NCBI GenBank assembly: GCA_016712505.1
Contig: JADJQY010000002.1
Location: 620,001-684,000 of the forward strand
Origin: Candidatus Eiseniibacteriota bacterium
Lineage (GTDB): Bacteria > Eisenbacteria > RBG-16-71-46 > CAIMUX01
Reading direction: 5' to 3'
Length of the DNA: 64,000 nucleotides
Under the pieces are notes generated by a model, which had not been told where the DNA came from, ran no database searches, and saw only the letters and a program-made list of their open reading frames with translations. A program made the translations under genes and the position numbers. How positions within the stretch are numbered: the first letter of the stretch is position 1; each line of letters starts with the position of its first letter. This document shows, piece after piece, positions 9,502-19,120 of this stretch.

Positions 9502-9999
9502 CTACGACCCGATTTTCGCCACCGAGAAGCGAAGCGGCATCTCGACCTCGGTCGTCCCCTCGTACCAACTGATGGTGATCGTCACCGCGACGCTGCCGTA
9601 GGGGAGCGTCTCGTCCTGCGCGTGGGTCACGACTTCGACCACCCCGCGGCCGCCGGCGGGGAGCCGCTCCGTGACGTGGGTCGCCCAGTCACTGGCGGGG
9701 AGGGGGACGGAGTCCGGGTCATTGGTGTCGATGCCGTCGAAGATGGTGGCAATATCGGAGAAGGTCTCGCTCATGATCTTCTCCTGGATCTCCTGGGCGA
9801 GCGCCGTCGCGGTCGTCTCCTGCTGGGAGTAGGAGACATGCCGATCGGCCACGACGAAAACCTGCGAGGTGGCAAGGATCCCGACGGTTATCAGAAATGT
9901 CGCGATCATCAGCTCGACCAGGGTGAACCCGTCGCGATGGCGGGTGCGCGCCCCGACAGAGCGGTGGCGAGAGCCCGAATTGCCGGAGCGATGCAGCAT
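9502..9999 (-). CDS. PilV-type minor prepilin
   Basis: A 165-residue prepilin-like protein and the first gene of the leftward operon. A long basic leader (about 23 residues) ends in DG|FTLVELMIATFLITVGILA, the prepilin peptidase site followed by the assembly helix with Glu5. The next part (TTATALAQEIQEKIMSETF) matches PilV/GspI-like proteins. The soluble domain is short and beta-rich. Start ATG 9999 has GAGGTGA upstream. With the PilX-, FimT- and PilW-type genes that follow it forms a minor pilin set; assembly ATPase, platform and secretin genes must lie elsewhere. Confidence 0.85.
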   Translation of the reverse strand: MLHRSGNSGSRHRSVGARTRHRDGFTLVELMIATFLITVGILATSQVFVVADRHVSYSQQETTATALAQEIQEKIMSETFSDIATIFDGIDTNDPDSVPLPASDWATHVTERLPAGGRGVVEVVTHAQDETLPYGSVAVTITISWYEGTTEVEMPLRFSVAKIGS

Positions 10000-10594
10000 G
10001 GTTTCACCTCACACGCACGGACGCCGTACCGAAGCGGCGGCTTCGGCCCGGGTACAGGTGCAGTTGTCGTGCCTCGTTTCCGGTATCGGCCGGGAACTGC
10101 CCGTGCCCCACGGCAGATTGTGCTCCCGGAACGGTTTGGGGCCCGGCGGGCGCCCGTTCCCGCTCCACTGGCCCAGGACAGAATGCGGGCGGACTGCACA
10201 ATCCGCAGTGCGGTTTGCCGGTGGGGCTGCCAATCTTCCGGACGACCAGACGCGGGGAAACGGGGGCAATCCGCGCCAGCCCCCGCCGGAATCGGCCCTT
10301 GACACCCTCTCCGCCAGGGACGTAGAGTCGCCCCGCGTTTGGATAACGTCATGCCTTGTCGCGCGCTAAGTCCGAGTTGCTCCGCTCCGGGGAGCGGGGG
10401 GCGCTCGGATCGAAGCATGGGACAGGTACAGGCACCCGCGGTCCGGCGACCTGCCAGGCCCGGCGCACGCGCCGCCCTTCAAGGATGAAGAGGAGGCGCG
10501 ACGGATCGCACCGTCGCGTCTGTTCCCCCATCCTCCTGAGGGTCGGTTCTGCCTAGGGACAGTGGATGTCCACGGGGATCATTTGGGGGGTTCT
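10000..10594. other. Divergent intergenic region with a structured leader
   Basis: 595 bases without a gene, between the leftward prepilin operon and the rightward receptor gene. The right part (10329-10594) would be the 5' leader of the receptor transcript. It contains a hairpin with arms CGCGACGG and CCGTCGCG (10497-10518) and another, GGACA-GTGGA-TGTCC, at 10557-10571 just before the ribosome-binding site. I do not recognise a known riboswitch. The left part is GC-rich and shows no gene. Confidence 0.5.
10299..10328 (+). promoter_or_regulatory. Sigma-70-type promoter of the TonB receptor
   Basis: TTGACA at 10299-10304, an 18-base spacer, then TAGAGT at 10323-10328. It predicts a transcript with a leader of about 260 bases before the receptor start at 10595. 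Confidence 0.6.
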
Positions 10595-13561
10595 ATGCAG
10601 AGCATTCGTAGTCGGATGCATACGGTTCTCGCGACGCCCGCCGCCTACTGCTTCGTGCTGATGGCGGCGTTTTTGTTTGGCATCGCCGGGGTCGCGCACG
10701 CCGGTACGGTGGGGAAGGTGAACGGGGTGGTCAAGGACAAGTCGACCGGCTTGCCCCTCCCGAACGCCAACGTCACCTTGGTCGGAACGTCGATGGGGGC
10801 GAACGCCGGGGCGGCAGGCTCCTTCGCCATCCTGAACATTCCGGGAGGAACGTACGACTTCAAGGCCAGCTTCGTCGGATACAAGGACGTGTTGCTCCAG
10901 GGAGTGCAGGTCATTCCCGACTTCACGACCGAGCTCTCGTTCGAGCTCGAGCCCACCGTCGCCGCGATCATGGAAGCGATCACGGTGGGTGCCGAGAAGC
11001 CGCTGATCCAGAGGGATCGAACCGGCTCGGTGCGTTTCCTCGGTCAGGAGGAGCTGCAGAATCAGCCCACTCGTGGCTACCAGGAGGCAGCTGCTCTCCA
11101 GGCCGGCGTGGTGGCGAACACCGCTTCGCTCGCCGTCGGCGGGGCCCAGATCGAGGAGTCGACCAACGACGCCCGTCTCTATGTGCGCGGCGGGCGCTCC
11201 AACGAAGTTGCCTACTTCGTCGACGGGTTCTCTCAGCAGGATCCGCTCACCGGGATCTCGACCACCGCGATCAACCAGAACGCCATCGACCAGGTCGTGG
11301 TCCAGACCGGCGGATTCGACGCCGAGTACGGACGGATCATGTCGGGCGTGGTGAACGTGGTCACGCGCGAAGGCGGGGACAAATACTTCGGCTCGGCCGA
11401 GCTCTTCTCCGACGCGATCGGTGGCGAGTGGGTTGGGTCCAAGGTGTACGATCAGAACCTCTACAGCGCCTCGCTCGGCGGTCCGGTGCCGGGGATGAGC
11501 AGCTTGAGCTTCCTCGTCTCGGCCGAGTCTCGCTGGGAGCGGGAGCGCAACCCGCGCCCGATCGAGAACCTCGGACTGACCAGCGCGGCGGAGGAGACGC
11601 TTCGCTCCTACGTGAATACCCCGAATGTGGGCATCACGGACGAGCAGATCGATTCCTACTTCAACGATGGCATCCTGCCCAACAACAGTTTGGCCGGGAA
11701 GAACGGGCAGGCGCGGGTGGTCTGGGACATGAACCAGAGCACCAAGCTCAAGCTGGGGGCCAATGCCTCGAAGGAAGACTGGCGCGAGTACCGTCACGCC
11801 TACCTCCTCAATCTGCGCCACACCCCGCGGTACGAGGACAACAATCAGAGCGTGTACGGAACGCTGACCCGCACGGTCAGTCCGAAGACCTACATGGAGG
11901 TCGCGGCCAACTACTTCTATACCGAGCGTCTGCGGGGTGACGGGATCTACTTCGACGATCTCGAAGCCTACGCCCGCCCGGACGGGAACCCGGACTTCAA
12001 CCCCAGCCTGCCCCTCTTCCTCTTTGGAGACTCAAACCAGGCCGACGGCGGCACGGTGTGGGACGACTTCCTCCATCGCGAGTCGGCCTACATGGGACTC
12101 CGGGGGGACGTGACCAGCGAATGGCGCGAGGGACACACGGCAAAGCTCGGGGTCGAGTACCGTCGGCACACGCTGCGCCGGTACAACCACCTCTTCCCGG
12201 TGCAGGACTACAAGGGGGTGCCGGACGGCTACGTCGACGTCGACTTCTTCGGCTACGACATCGACCACAGCGGGTCGGTGGACAGTGATGGTCTGAACGT
12301 CGACCTCGACGGCGACGGCCGCATCACCCCGAACGACGGCTCGCTCGACGGCGCGAAGCATCCGGTCGACGCCGGCATCTACCTGCAGAACAAGTTCGAG
12401 AAGGATGACTTCGTCGTCCGGGCCGGTATCCGCTACGACTACCTGAACGCCAACACCGAGCGGATCAAGGACGAGCGTCGCCCGCTGGGCGAGGACAACA
12501 CCCGCCTCGACGCGGAGGATCTGATCGAGAGCAAGGCCTGGAACAAGATCAGCCCGCGCCTCGGCGTCGGTTTCCCGGTTGGTGAGGGAACCCTGTTCCA
12601 CGCCAACTACGGGAAGTTCTTCCAGCAGCCGAACCTCGAGGACCTCTACGTCAGTTACCGTTTCCTGGCCCACAAGGTCCGGACCGGCGGCTACTTCTAC
12701 CCGTTCGGCAACCCGGGACTCGAGCCGGAGCAGACCACGGCCTACGAGGTTGGCCTGACCCGTCAGGTGGCCGCCGGCGCGACCTTCGACGTCGGCCTGT
12801 TCTACAAGGATGTCGAGAACCTGGTCCAGGTGCAGAACATCTCGGCCCAGCCGAATGCCTACTCCTCCTTCCGGAACACCGACTTCGGGACGATCAAGGG
12901 GTTGGACTTCAACTTCGACCTCCGCCGGACTCACAGCATCGCGGCCTCGCTCTACTACACCCTGTCCTGGTCCAAGGGGACCGGCTCGGCCTCGCAGAGC
13001 CAGCGCAACGTTGCCTGGACGAACGGCGAACCGCCGAAGCAAACCTCTCCGCTCGACTTCGATCAGCGGCACAAGATCACGGTGAACCTCGACTACCGCA
13101 ATGGCAAGGGCGAGGGGCCGATGATCAACGGCCGGCACCTGCTGGAGCGGGCGGGGGTGAACATGATCGTCAACCTCGGCAGCGGATTCCCGTATACCGC
13201 GACTCTGCCCTACGACGAGGTGACCCTGGCTGCGGTGAACCAGCAGCTCGCCGGACCGCTGAACGGTCGGGTAGGCCCCTGGACCATGCGGGTCGATCTC
13301 AAGGCCAATCGCGGGTTCGATCTCGCCGGCCTGGGCATGGATGCCTATGTGGTGGTGCAGAACCTCCTCGACCGTCGGAATCCGGTCAATGTCTACGACG
13401 TGACCGGTGACGTGCTCTCCACCGGGTGGCTCGCCGAGCCGGCCGGCGAGGCCTCGTACCCGACACCGACGGCACGGACGTTCTACGAACTGAAGCAGCG
13501 GAATCCGAACAACTTCGATACCCCGCGCACGGTTCGCTTCGGGCTGCGGGCGAGCTTCTGA
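10595..13561 (+). CDS. TonB-dependent outer-membrane receptor, SusC-like
   Basis: A 988-residue outer-membrane receptor that would import a ligand using TonB energy. Order: signal peptide ending AHA (about residue 37); carboxypeptidase-regulatory-like domain (GVVKDKSTGLPLPNANVTLV, about 44-125); plug (ARLYVRGGRSNEVAYFVDG, then INQNAIDQVVVQTGGFDAEY); and a beta-barrel ending in Phe (VRFGLRASF). An acidic insert at about 550-585 carries two calcium-loop-like motifs (DIDHSGSVDSDG and DLDGDGRITPNDG). The ligand cannot be predicted. Start ATG 10595 has GGGGGG upstream; an upstream GTG at 10562 lacks support. It opens a surface-protein block with the two genes that follow. Confidence 0.9.
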   Translation: MQSIRSRMHTVLATPAAYCFVLMAAFLFGIAGVAHAGTVGKVNGVVKDKSTGLPLPNANVTLVGTSMGANAGAAGSFAILNIPGGTYDFKASFVGYKDVLLQGVQVIPDFTTELSFELEPTVAAIMEAITVGAEKPLIQRDRTGSVRFLGQEELQNQPTRGYQEAAALQAGVVANTASLAVGGAQIEESTNDARLYVRGGRSNEVAYFVDGFSQQDPLTGISTTAINQNAIDQVVVQTGGFDAEYGRIMSGVVNVVTREGGDKYFGSAELFSDAIGGEWVGSKVYDQNLYSASLGGPVPGMSSLSFLVSAESRWERERNPRPIENLGLTSAAEETLRSYVNTPNVGITDEQIDSYFNDGILPNNSLAGKNGQARVVWDMNQSTKLKLGANASKEDWREYRHAYLLNLRHTPRYEDNNQSVYGTLTRTVSPKTYMEVAANYFYTERLRGDGIYFDDLEAYARPDGNPDFNPSLPLFLFGDSNQADGGTVWDDFLHRESAYMGLRGDVTSEWREGHTAKLGVEYRRHTLRRYNHLFPVQDYKGVPDGYVDVDFFGYDIDHSGSVDSDGLNVDLDGDGRITPNDGSLDGAKHPVDAGIYLQNKFEKDDFVVRAGIRYDYLNANTERIKDERRPLGEDNTRLDAEDLIESKAWNKISPRLGVGFPVGEGTLFHANYGKFFQQPNLEDLYVSYRFLAHKVRTGGYFYPFGNPGLEPEQTTAYEVGLTRQVAAGATFDVGLFYKDVENLVQVQNISAQPNAYSSFRNTDFGTIKGLDFNFDLRRTHSIAASLYYTLSWSKGTGSASQSQRNVAWTNGEPPKQTSPLDFDQRHKITVNLDYRNGKGEGPMINGRHLLERAGVNMIVNLGSGFPYTATLPYDEVTLAAVNQQLAGPLNGRVGPWTMRVDLKANRGFDLAGLGMDAYVVVQNLLDRRNPVNVYDVTGDVLSTGWLAEPAGEASYPTPTARTFYELKQRNPNNFDTPRTVRFGLRASF

Positions 13562-13629
13562 TCGGCTCGCCCCGCACGTACCCAAACGGGATTTCGCGGG
13601 CAGGAAGCCCGCGGCGACAAGGAGGTGCT

Positions 13630-16357
13630 ATGCACTCGCGAATGATGGTGGTGGGGGTCACCGCTGCGCTGGCTCTGACGGCGATGCCGCCGGCGTGATG
13701 AACCCCGACGGCACGCCGGCCAGCGAGTCCGACGGTCGCTTCCAGGTTTACAAGGTGAACCGGGGAGAGACCGACTCGGAGGACTACCTCAACTGGCCGG
13801 TGGCCGATGGTGCGCCGGTCAATGAGGACGGCACTCCGCAGATCATCGGCGACCAGACCCTCTGGTCGGTCTACAACGACGCGGACGCCTCGAAGCACAC
13901 CAACGATGCTGGCAACTCCGACCCGCTCGGGCTCGAGGTGCAGCAGACCTCGTTCGCCTATGCCCGGCAGGAGCCGCTGGGCAACATGGTCTTCATGAAG
14001 TGGAAGTTCATCAACAAGGGTGAGCACACGCTCGACGACACCTACGTCTCCGTCTGGTCGGATCCCGACCTGGGAGGCGCGGGGGACGACCTCGTCGGGT
14101 GCGACACGCTTCTCAGCCTGGGATATTGCTACAACGCGACCAACGAGGACGAACTCTACGGTAGCGCCCCTCCGGCCGTCGGGTTCGACTTCTTCCAGGG
14201 ACCGATCGTGCCGTCCCCGGGGGACACCGCCTACGTGAGCGGCCGCGCGGTGCCAGGATACCGTAACCTGCCGATGACTTCGTTCAACAAATACATCAAC
14301 GGCACCGATCCGAGCAGCCCGGTCGAGAGCTACAATTACATGCAGGGCCTGCTCCCGGACGGCACCGGGTACGTTGATCCGACCCGACCGGTCGGGTAAC
14401 CACGTTCTTCCACGCCGGTGACCCCGTTGGCGGCACCGGGGACCTGGATGGGAATCCGGCCGACCGGCGCCTGATGCTCTCTTCCGGACCCTTCACCATG
14501 GCGCCCGGTGACACGCAGGAAGTGGTATGCGCCATCATCGTTGCCCAGGGGGCCGATCGGCTCTCGAGCATCGGCTTGCTGAAGCAGTACGACGCGCAGG
14601 CCCAGGCGGTGTTCGACATCAACTTCAACATCCCCTCGCCCCCGCCGCGACCGAGCGTCTATGCCCGCGCCTACGACCGCGAGATCGATCTGATCTGGGG
14701 TACCGAGGCGGACAACGACACCCAGGTGAGCGACCAGTCGACCAGGAGTTTCAATCACCAAGGGTCCAATATCTGGCAGGGGAGTCCCGTCGCCGGACCG
14801 TGGAAGCGGATCGCGACCTACGACGTCCAGGACTCGATCGCCCTGATCTACAGCGACGTGTTCGATGCCGGCATCGGCGGGTCCCAGAAGCTCGTGGTGC
14901 AGCAGGGGGCGAACACCGGCCTCTCTCACCATCTCCGGCTCGACGCGGACCAGATCTTGGGCGGTCCGTTGGTCAACTACCGCGACTACTTCTTCGCCGT
15001 GACCGCCTACTCCGCGGAAGCTCGGCACATCCAGCCGTACTTCGTCGGGTTGAACCAGGTCGGCTGGCAGACCGAGACGCTGGAGAACCCGCAGGTACCG
15101 GTTACGGTCACGCCGAAATCCGGGACTGGGGTGCTGGAGGTAGCCGCGACCCACGTCACCGGGGAGAGCGACGGGCGGGTCGATGTGGCCTACGTCGATC
15201 AGTCCGCCGTGACCGGGAATCGGTATCGGGTGAATTTCCTCCCCAATCCTGATCCGGAGGGGGCTGACCCCTTCGTCTGGCAGTTGACCAATCTCGGGAA
15301 CAACGAGGTGGTGCTGGACAACCAGCTGCAGCAGACCGAGGACATCGACGATCCGGTGATCGATGGCGTGATCGTCAACGTGGTCGGACCGCCGCTGGCC
15401 CTGAAGTCCGCGACCTTCGCCACCGACGAAGCGCGGGGACGATGGATCAGCTTCGTTGACGCCGGGCTGAGCGGCTTCAGCGGCGGGATCGGACTCGGCA
15501 ACGAGTTCTTCGGAAGCTCCGTGCCCGCGTCCGAGTACAGTCGCACCTACGAGATACGCTTCTCCACCAACGAGGCGGAGTGGTCGGACGGCTGTACCTT
15601 GCGCCGGGACACCGGGTACCTCTTCGGCGGAATCGGCAAGTTCCCGGGTTCGGTCTGGGACATCACGGACGCGACCCCTCGCAGGGTGAATGTCTGCTTT
15701 GTCGAGAACGCAACCGAGGCAAAGCCTGCCAATCTGCGCTGGGATCCGGACGACTCGGCACAGGGTGCGCGCGAGTACCTCTTCCTGATGGCGAGTGACT
15801 ATAACGGCGGCGTGGACTACGGGGATGACGGCGAGACCCAGCCCGGGCCGTCGGTGCGGTCCGGGACCGCCGACGTCGTGTTTGCCGCGTGGCTCCGGAC
15901 GCGCCCGGGACACACTCATCTCGAGTCGCCTGCGACCTTCACCTGGGCGGCGAACTACATCAACACCAACTCCGATACGTTCGAGTTCTCGACCGCGAAG
16001 GTCGGCTCGGAGACCGGTACGGTGATCGACAACGACATGGACAAGATCCGCGTCGTGCCGAACCCGTACTACAACCAGTCGTCGTACGAACTCAATCAGT
16101 TCGATCGGGTCATTCGCTTCGTAAACCTGCCGAACGTGCCCTGCACGGTTCGGATCTTCAACCTGGCCGGGGATCTGGTGAGGACGCTGGAGAAGGAGGA
16201 TGCCAATACATCCTTCCTCCGCTGGGACGTCCAGACCGAGGGCAGCTTCCCGATCGCCAGCGGCATCTACGTCTACCACGTGGAGGCGAAGGGGCTCGGA
16301 ACCAAGACGGGGAAGATGGCGATCTTCGTCGAGAAGGAGCGGCTCAACCGGTTCTAA
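13630..16357 (+). pseudogene. Broken secreted protein with FlgD-like C-terminal domain
   Basis: One gene apparently split over three frames. A signal peptide (MHSRMMVVGVTAALALTA) starts at ATG 13630 behind AAGGAGG and stops at 13698. The body continues in another frame from about 13683 (MNPDGTPASESDGRF) to a TAA at 14397-14399. The rest resumes in the third frame near 14387 (GRVTTFFHAGDP, then MLSSGPFTMAPGDTQEVV) and runs to 16357. The last 100 residues (VVPNPYYNQSS, IFNLAGDLVRTLE, ASGIYVYHVEAKG) are a FlgD-Ig-like tail common on secreted FCB proteins. The first junction also seems to lack several dozen residues expected between signal and body. Sequencing error or true decay are both possible; homologues are probably exported surface proteins of unknown function. 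Confidence 0.72.
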
Positions 16358-16432
16358 CCGGTGAGCCGAGACACTCTCATGAAGAAGAACCGATTCTCGA
16401 CGAAGCCTCGAACCCTCGACACGGAGGTACGG

Positions 16433-17488
16433 ATGAACGCGATTCGTAGCATCACGCTCGGTCGTTGCGTCACCGGCGCACTTGCGCTGGGCGGGGCGGT
16501 TGGCGGATTGACTCTCGCGCTGATCGCGCCGGCGCAGGCCGGCAATGAGGAGCGCATCGGTACGGCGGGGGCGCAGGAACTGCGCCTGCCGGTCAGCGCG
16601 CGCGGTCTCGCGCTGGGCGACGGCTTCATCGCCGATGTCACGGGCGTGGAGGCGCTTTCCTACAACCCCGCAGGTACGGCGGACGTGGCCGGGGTCGAGA
16701 TCTATTTTTCGAACCTGGCCTGGATTGCCGACATGGACCAGAACTACTTCGGCGCGGTGGCGAAGACGAGTTGGGGCGTGATCGGAGCCAGCGTCAACGT
16801 GCTCTCGATCGGTGACATCGAGGAGACGACGGAGGACCGGCCGGAAGGAACCGGACGGACCTTCTCGCCGACCTTCAGCACCATCGGGCTCACCTACTCG
16901 CGCTATCTCACCGATGCGATCAGCGTCGGGGCGAATGCCAAGGTGATTTCGGAACAGATCCTGCAAACGAACGCCACTGGAGTGGCCTTCGACGTCGGTC
17001 TCCGCTATCGGCTGTCGAACAAGCTCCGGATGGCTCTGGTGCTGAAGCATTTCGGCCCGGACATGACGTTCGATGGATCGGACTTCGAGTCGTTCCATCA
17101 GACGAGCGACAACCCGCAGGCCGATCCGAGGTCGCTCTCCTCGATCTCCTCGGCCTTTGATCTCCCGGCCACCTTCCAGATCGGTGCGGGCTACAGCCTG
17201 TACGACTCGGGGGAGAACCGGGTGACCGGGTTCGGCAGCTTCATGTCCAACACCTACAGCGAGGACGAGTACCAGTTCGGAGGGGAGTACAACTACGGGC
17301 AGACCTTGGCGCTCCGGGCCGGCATCGCCGCCACGGGGAACGAGGACTACAACTTCGGACCGACCTTCGGGCTCGGATTCGGAATGCCCCTCGGGTCGTC
17401 TTCCTTCCTGAACGTGGATTACGGTCATCGCGTGGTGAAGGACTTCTTCGACGACAACCAGCTGCTTTCGGTGAAGTTCACCTTCTAG
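16433..17488 (+). CDS. PorV/PorQ-family outer-membrane protein
   Basis: A 351-residue exported beta-barrel protein. The signal peptide ends at PAQA (about residue 36). The segment AGAQELRLPVSARGLALGDG, then VTGVEALSYNPAGTA is the hallmark of the PorV/PorQ family, whose members include the PorV shuttle of the type IX secretion system. The rest is alternating amphipathic strands and the protein ends in Phe (SVKFTF), as for Bam-inserted barrels. Start ATG 16433 has GGAGGT six bases upstream; GTG 16361 and ATG 16379 lack such a site. It follows the FlgD-tailed gene directly, suggesting a secretion or display role, but this family also exists without type IX secretion. Confidence 0.82.
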   Translation: MNAIRSITLGRCVTGALALGGAVGGLTLALIAPAQAGNEERIGTAGAQELRLPVSARGLALGDGFIADVTGVEALSYNPAGTADVAGVEIYFSNLAWIADMDQNYFGAVAKTSWGVIGASVNVLSIGDIEETTEDRPEGTGRTFSPTFSTIGLTYSRYLTDAISVGANAKVISEQILQTNATGVAFDVGLRYRLSNKLRMALVLKHFGPDMTFDGSDFESFHQTSDNPQADPRSLSSISSAFDLPATFQIGAGYSLYDSGENRVTGFGSFMSNTYSEDEYQFGGEYNYGQTLALRAGIAATGNEDYNFGPTFGLGFGMPLGSSSFLNVDYGHRVVKDFFDDNQLLSVKFTF

Positions 17489-17669
17489 GCGGTTCGCCGC
17501 TGGTCAGATCTCGAGCGGGGGGAGCCAAGCTTCCCCCGTTCGGCGTTTATCGGGAGTTCGGCCTCTCGCCGCCCCCCGAAACGGGCTCCGGAGCGAACCA
17601 CTGCGGCGGGACTGCGCTTCTGCTAGCATCTCCGTTTTCCCGGCCGGGACGTTGGGCGAGAGGGTCTGG

Positions 17670-18002
17670 ATGTTCAACATCGGTACGCAGGAACTGCTGG
17701 TCATCTTGCTGATCGCGCTGCTGCTCTTCGGGGCCCGGCGGATCCCAGAAGTGGCGCGCTCCTTCGGCAAGGGGCTGCACGACTTTCGCGAGGCGATGAG
17801 TGGCTTCGAGCGTGAGATCCGTGAGGAGGCGCTGGGGGAGAAGTCGGTGACCCCGCGGCTTCAGCCGCCACGGCAGGCGCCGGTGGCGCGAGGCGATGCC
17901 GCCGGGCCGTCGCGCCCGGCCAGCCAGGTTGCGGAACAGGCCGACGGCGCTGGAGCAGCCAGTCCGCGCCCCGAGAACCCTGCTGGCCAGGATCCAGCAT
18001 GA
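17670..18002 (+). CDS. tatA: Twin-arginine translocase subunit TatA/TatE
   Basis: A 110-residue membrane protein forming the Tat pore for folded proteins. One N-terminal transmembrane helix (ELLVILLIALLLFGARRIPE) with the FG hinge and LP-like RIPE motif is followed by an amphipathic helix (ARSFGKGLHDFREAMSGF) and a Pro/Ala-rich tail. Start ATG 17670 sits behind GAGAGGG. The last four bases overlap the aroK start (ATGA). TatB or TatA cannot be fully separated, but the short helix and lack of a Glu at position 8 favour TatA. tatC is not in the window. Confidence 0.9.
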   Translation: MFNIGTQELLVILLIALLLFGARRIPEVARSFGKGLHDFREAMSGFEREIREEALGEKSVTPRLQPPRQAPVARGDAAGPSRPASQVAEQADGAGAASPRPENPAGQDPA

Positions 18003-18553
18003 ACGTCCGATCCGCGTGGCTCGACACCAAGAACATCGCCCTTCTCGGATTCATGACCGCGGGCAAGTCTCGGGTGGGGCAGGCCCTGGCGCTGCGGACC
18101 GGGCTGCCGCTGCGCGATGTGGACCTCCTGATCGAGGCGATCGAGCGGATACCGATCCATCGCATCTTCCAGGAGAAGGGGGAGCCGTACTTTCGTGCAC
18201 TGGAGTCGCGGGTCCTGGCGGATCTGTGTGCGGGAAGTGGTCAGATCGTGAGTCTGGGCGGTGGGACCGTTCTCCTGGCCGAGAATCGGGCACTGCTGCG
18301 CGCGCGCTGCGTCGCCGTCTGGTTGGGCGTGTCGGTCGAGCAGGTGCTCACGCGTCTGGCCGATCCGGAGAGTCCCCGGCGGCCGCTGCTCGAAGGGCAC
18401 GACCCGGCGGTGCTGGTCCCGCAGCTTCTCGGTCAGCGGGAGGCGTTCTACGCCGAGGCCCTGGGCGATGATGGGATCCGGGTGGAGACCGACGGGCGCG
18501 GGATCGATGATCTCGCCGCCGAGATCGCCCTGCGACTCGGACTGGTGGGATAG
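17999..18553 (+). CDS. aroK: Shikimate kinase
   Basis: A 184-residue kinase that phosphorylates shikimate at the 3-hydroxyl in chorismate synthesis. Walker A is GFMTAGKS (residues 17-24, Lys23). DVD at 40-42 binds Mg and shikimate, and GGGTV follows near residue 83, as in the AroK/AroL family. LADPESPRRPLLEG corresponds to the lid with catalytic Arg residues. The ATG overlaps the tatA stop, and the gene abuts rsmD without a gap, so translation is probably coupled. Confidence 0.92.
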   Translation: MNVRSAWLDTKNIALLGFMTAGKSRVGQALALRTGLPLRDVDLLIEAIERIPIHRIFQEKGEPYFRALESRVLADLCAGSGQIVSLGGGTVLLAENRALLRARCVAVWLGVSVEQVLTRLADPESPRRPLLEGHDPAVLVPQLLGQREAFYAEALGDDGIRVETDGRGIDDLAAEIALRLGLVG

Positions 18554-19120
18554 GTGCGGATCGTCTCCGGAGTCCTGGGGGGGAGGAAGCTCCTTTCGCC
18601 CCCGGCCGAAGTCCGGCCGACCCAGGACCGCGTTCGGCAGATTCTGTTTGATATCATCGGCCCGACCGTGGCCGAGGGACCGTTGCTCGATCTGTACGCC
18701 GGATCGGGGGCGATGGGATTGGAAGGCTTGAGCCGAGGCGCGACTGCCCTCACCGCAGTGGAGCTCGCCCGGCCGGTGCGCGTGGTGCTCGAGCGCAACC
18801 TGGCGGCGCTCGAAGCGGAGGCGGAGGTACTGGGACTTGCGGTGCACCTGGCACTCCCCCGGCTGCTCCGTGAGGGGCGTGCCTTTCGCTGGATCGTGGC
18901 CGATCCGCCCTACGGCGGTCGGGAAACCGTGTGGCTGCTCGGGTGGCTCGGGGGCGAGGGGGCCGCACTCCTCGACCGACCGGGGAATCTGGCGGTCGAG
19001 ACCGCGCGGGACGAGCAGATGCCGGACGAGTCCGGCCGTCTCCGCCGCTACCGGGTCCGTGAGGTGGGGGGGACGGCGCTCCACTTCTACGCGATCCGCC
19101 AGGAGGACGAGCGTCGATGA
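18554..19120 (+). CDS. rsmD: 16S rRNA (guanine966-N2)-methyltransferase
   Basis: A 188-residue SAM-dependent methyltransferase that modifies G966 of 16S rRNA. MRIVSGVLGGRKL is the usual N-terminus; motif I is LLDLYAGSGAMGLEGLSRGA (46-65) and the catalytic DPPY lies at 117-120. It starts with GTG immediately after the aroK stop. It overlaps coaD by ATGA; the rsmD-coaD pair is common in bacteria and supports both calls. Confidence 0.93.
   Translation: MRIVSGVLGGRKLLSPPAEVRPTQDRVRQILFDIIGPTVAEGPLLDLYAGSGAMGLEGLSRGATALTAVELARPVRVVLERNLAALEAEAEVLGLAVHLALPRLLREGRAFRWIVADPPYGGRETVWLLGWLGGEGAALLDRPGNLAVETARDEQMPDESGRLRRYRVREVGGTALHFYAIRQEDERR

Noticed and set aside
10000..10298. A GGCAAACC-like match on the minus strand upstream of the pilin operon, considered as a c-di-GMP riboswitch
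   Set aside because: The second conserved half (GGGACGCAAAGCC-like) and the paired stems are missing.
13696..13701. TGATGA after the signal peptide as a possible selenocysteine codon
   Set aside because: Two UGA in a row, and the homologous continuation is in a different frame, so a deletion or frameshift explains it better.
14336..17428. A 1030-codon open frame on the minus strand
   Set aside because: Antisense to the FlgD-tailed and PorV-like genes, whose own frames carry clear homology and signal peptides.
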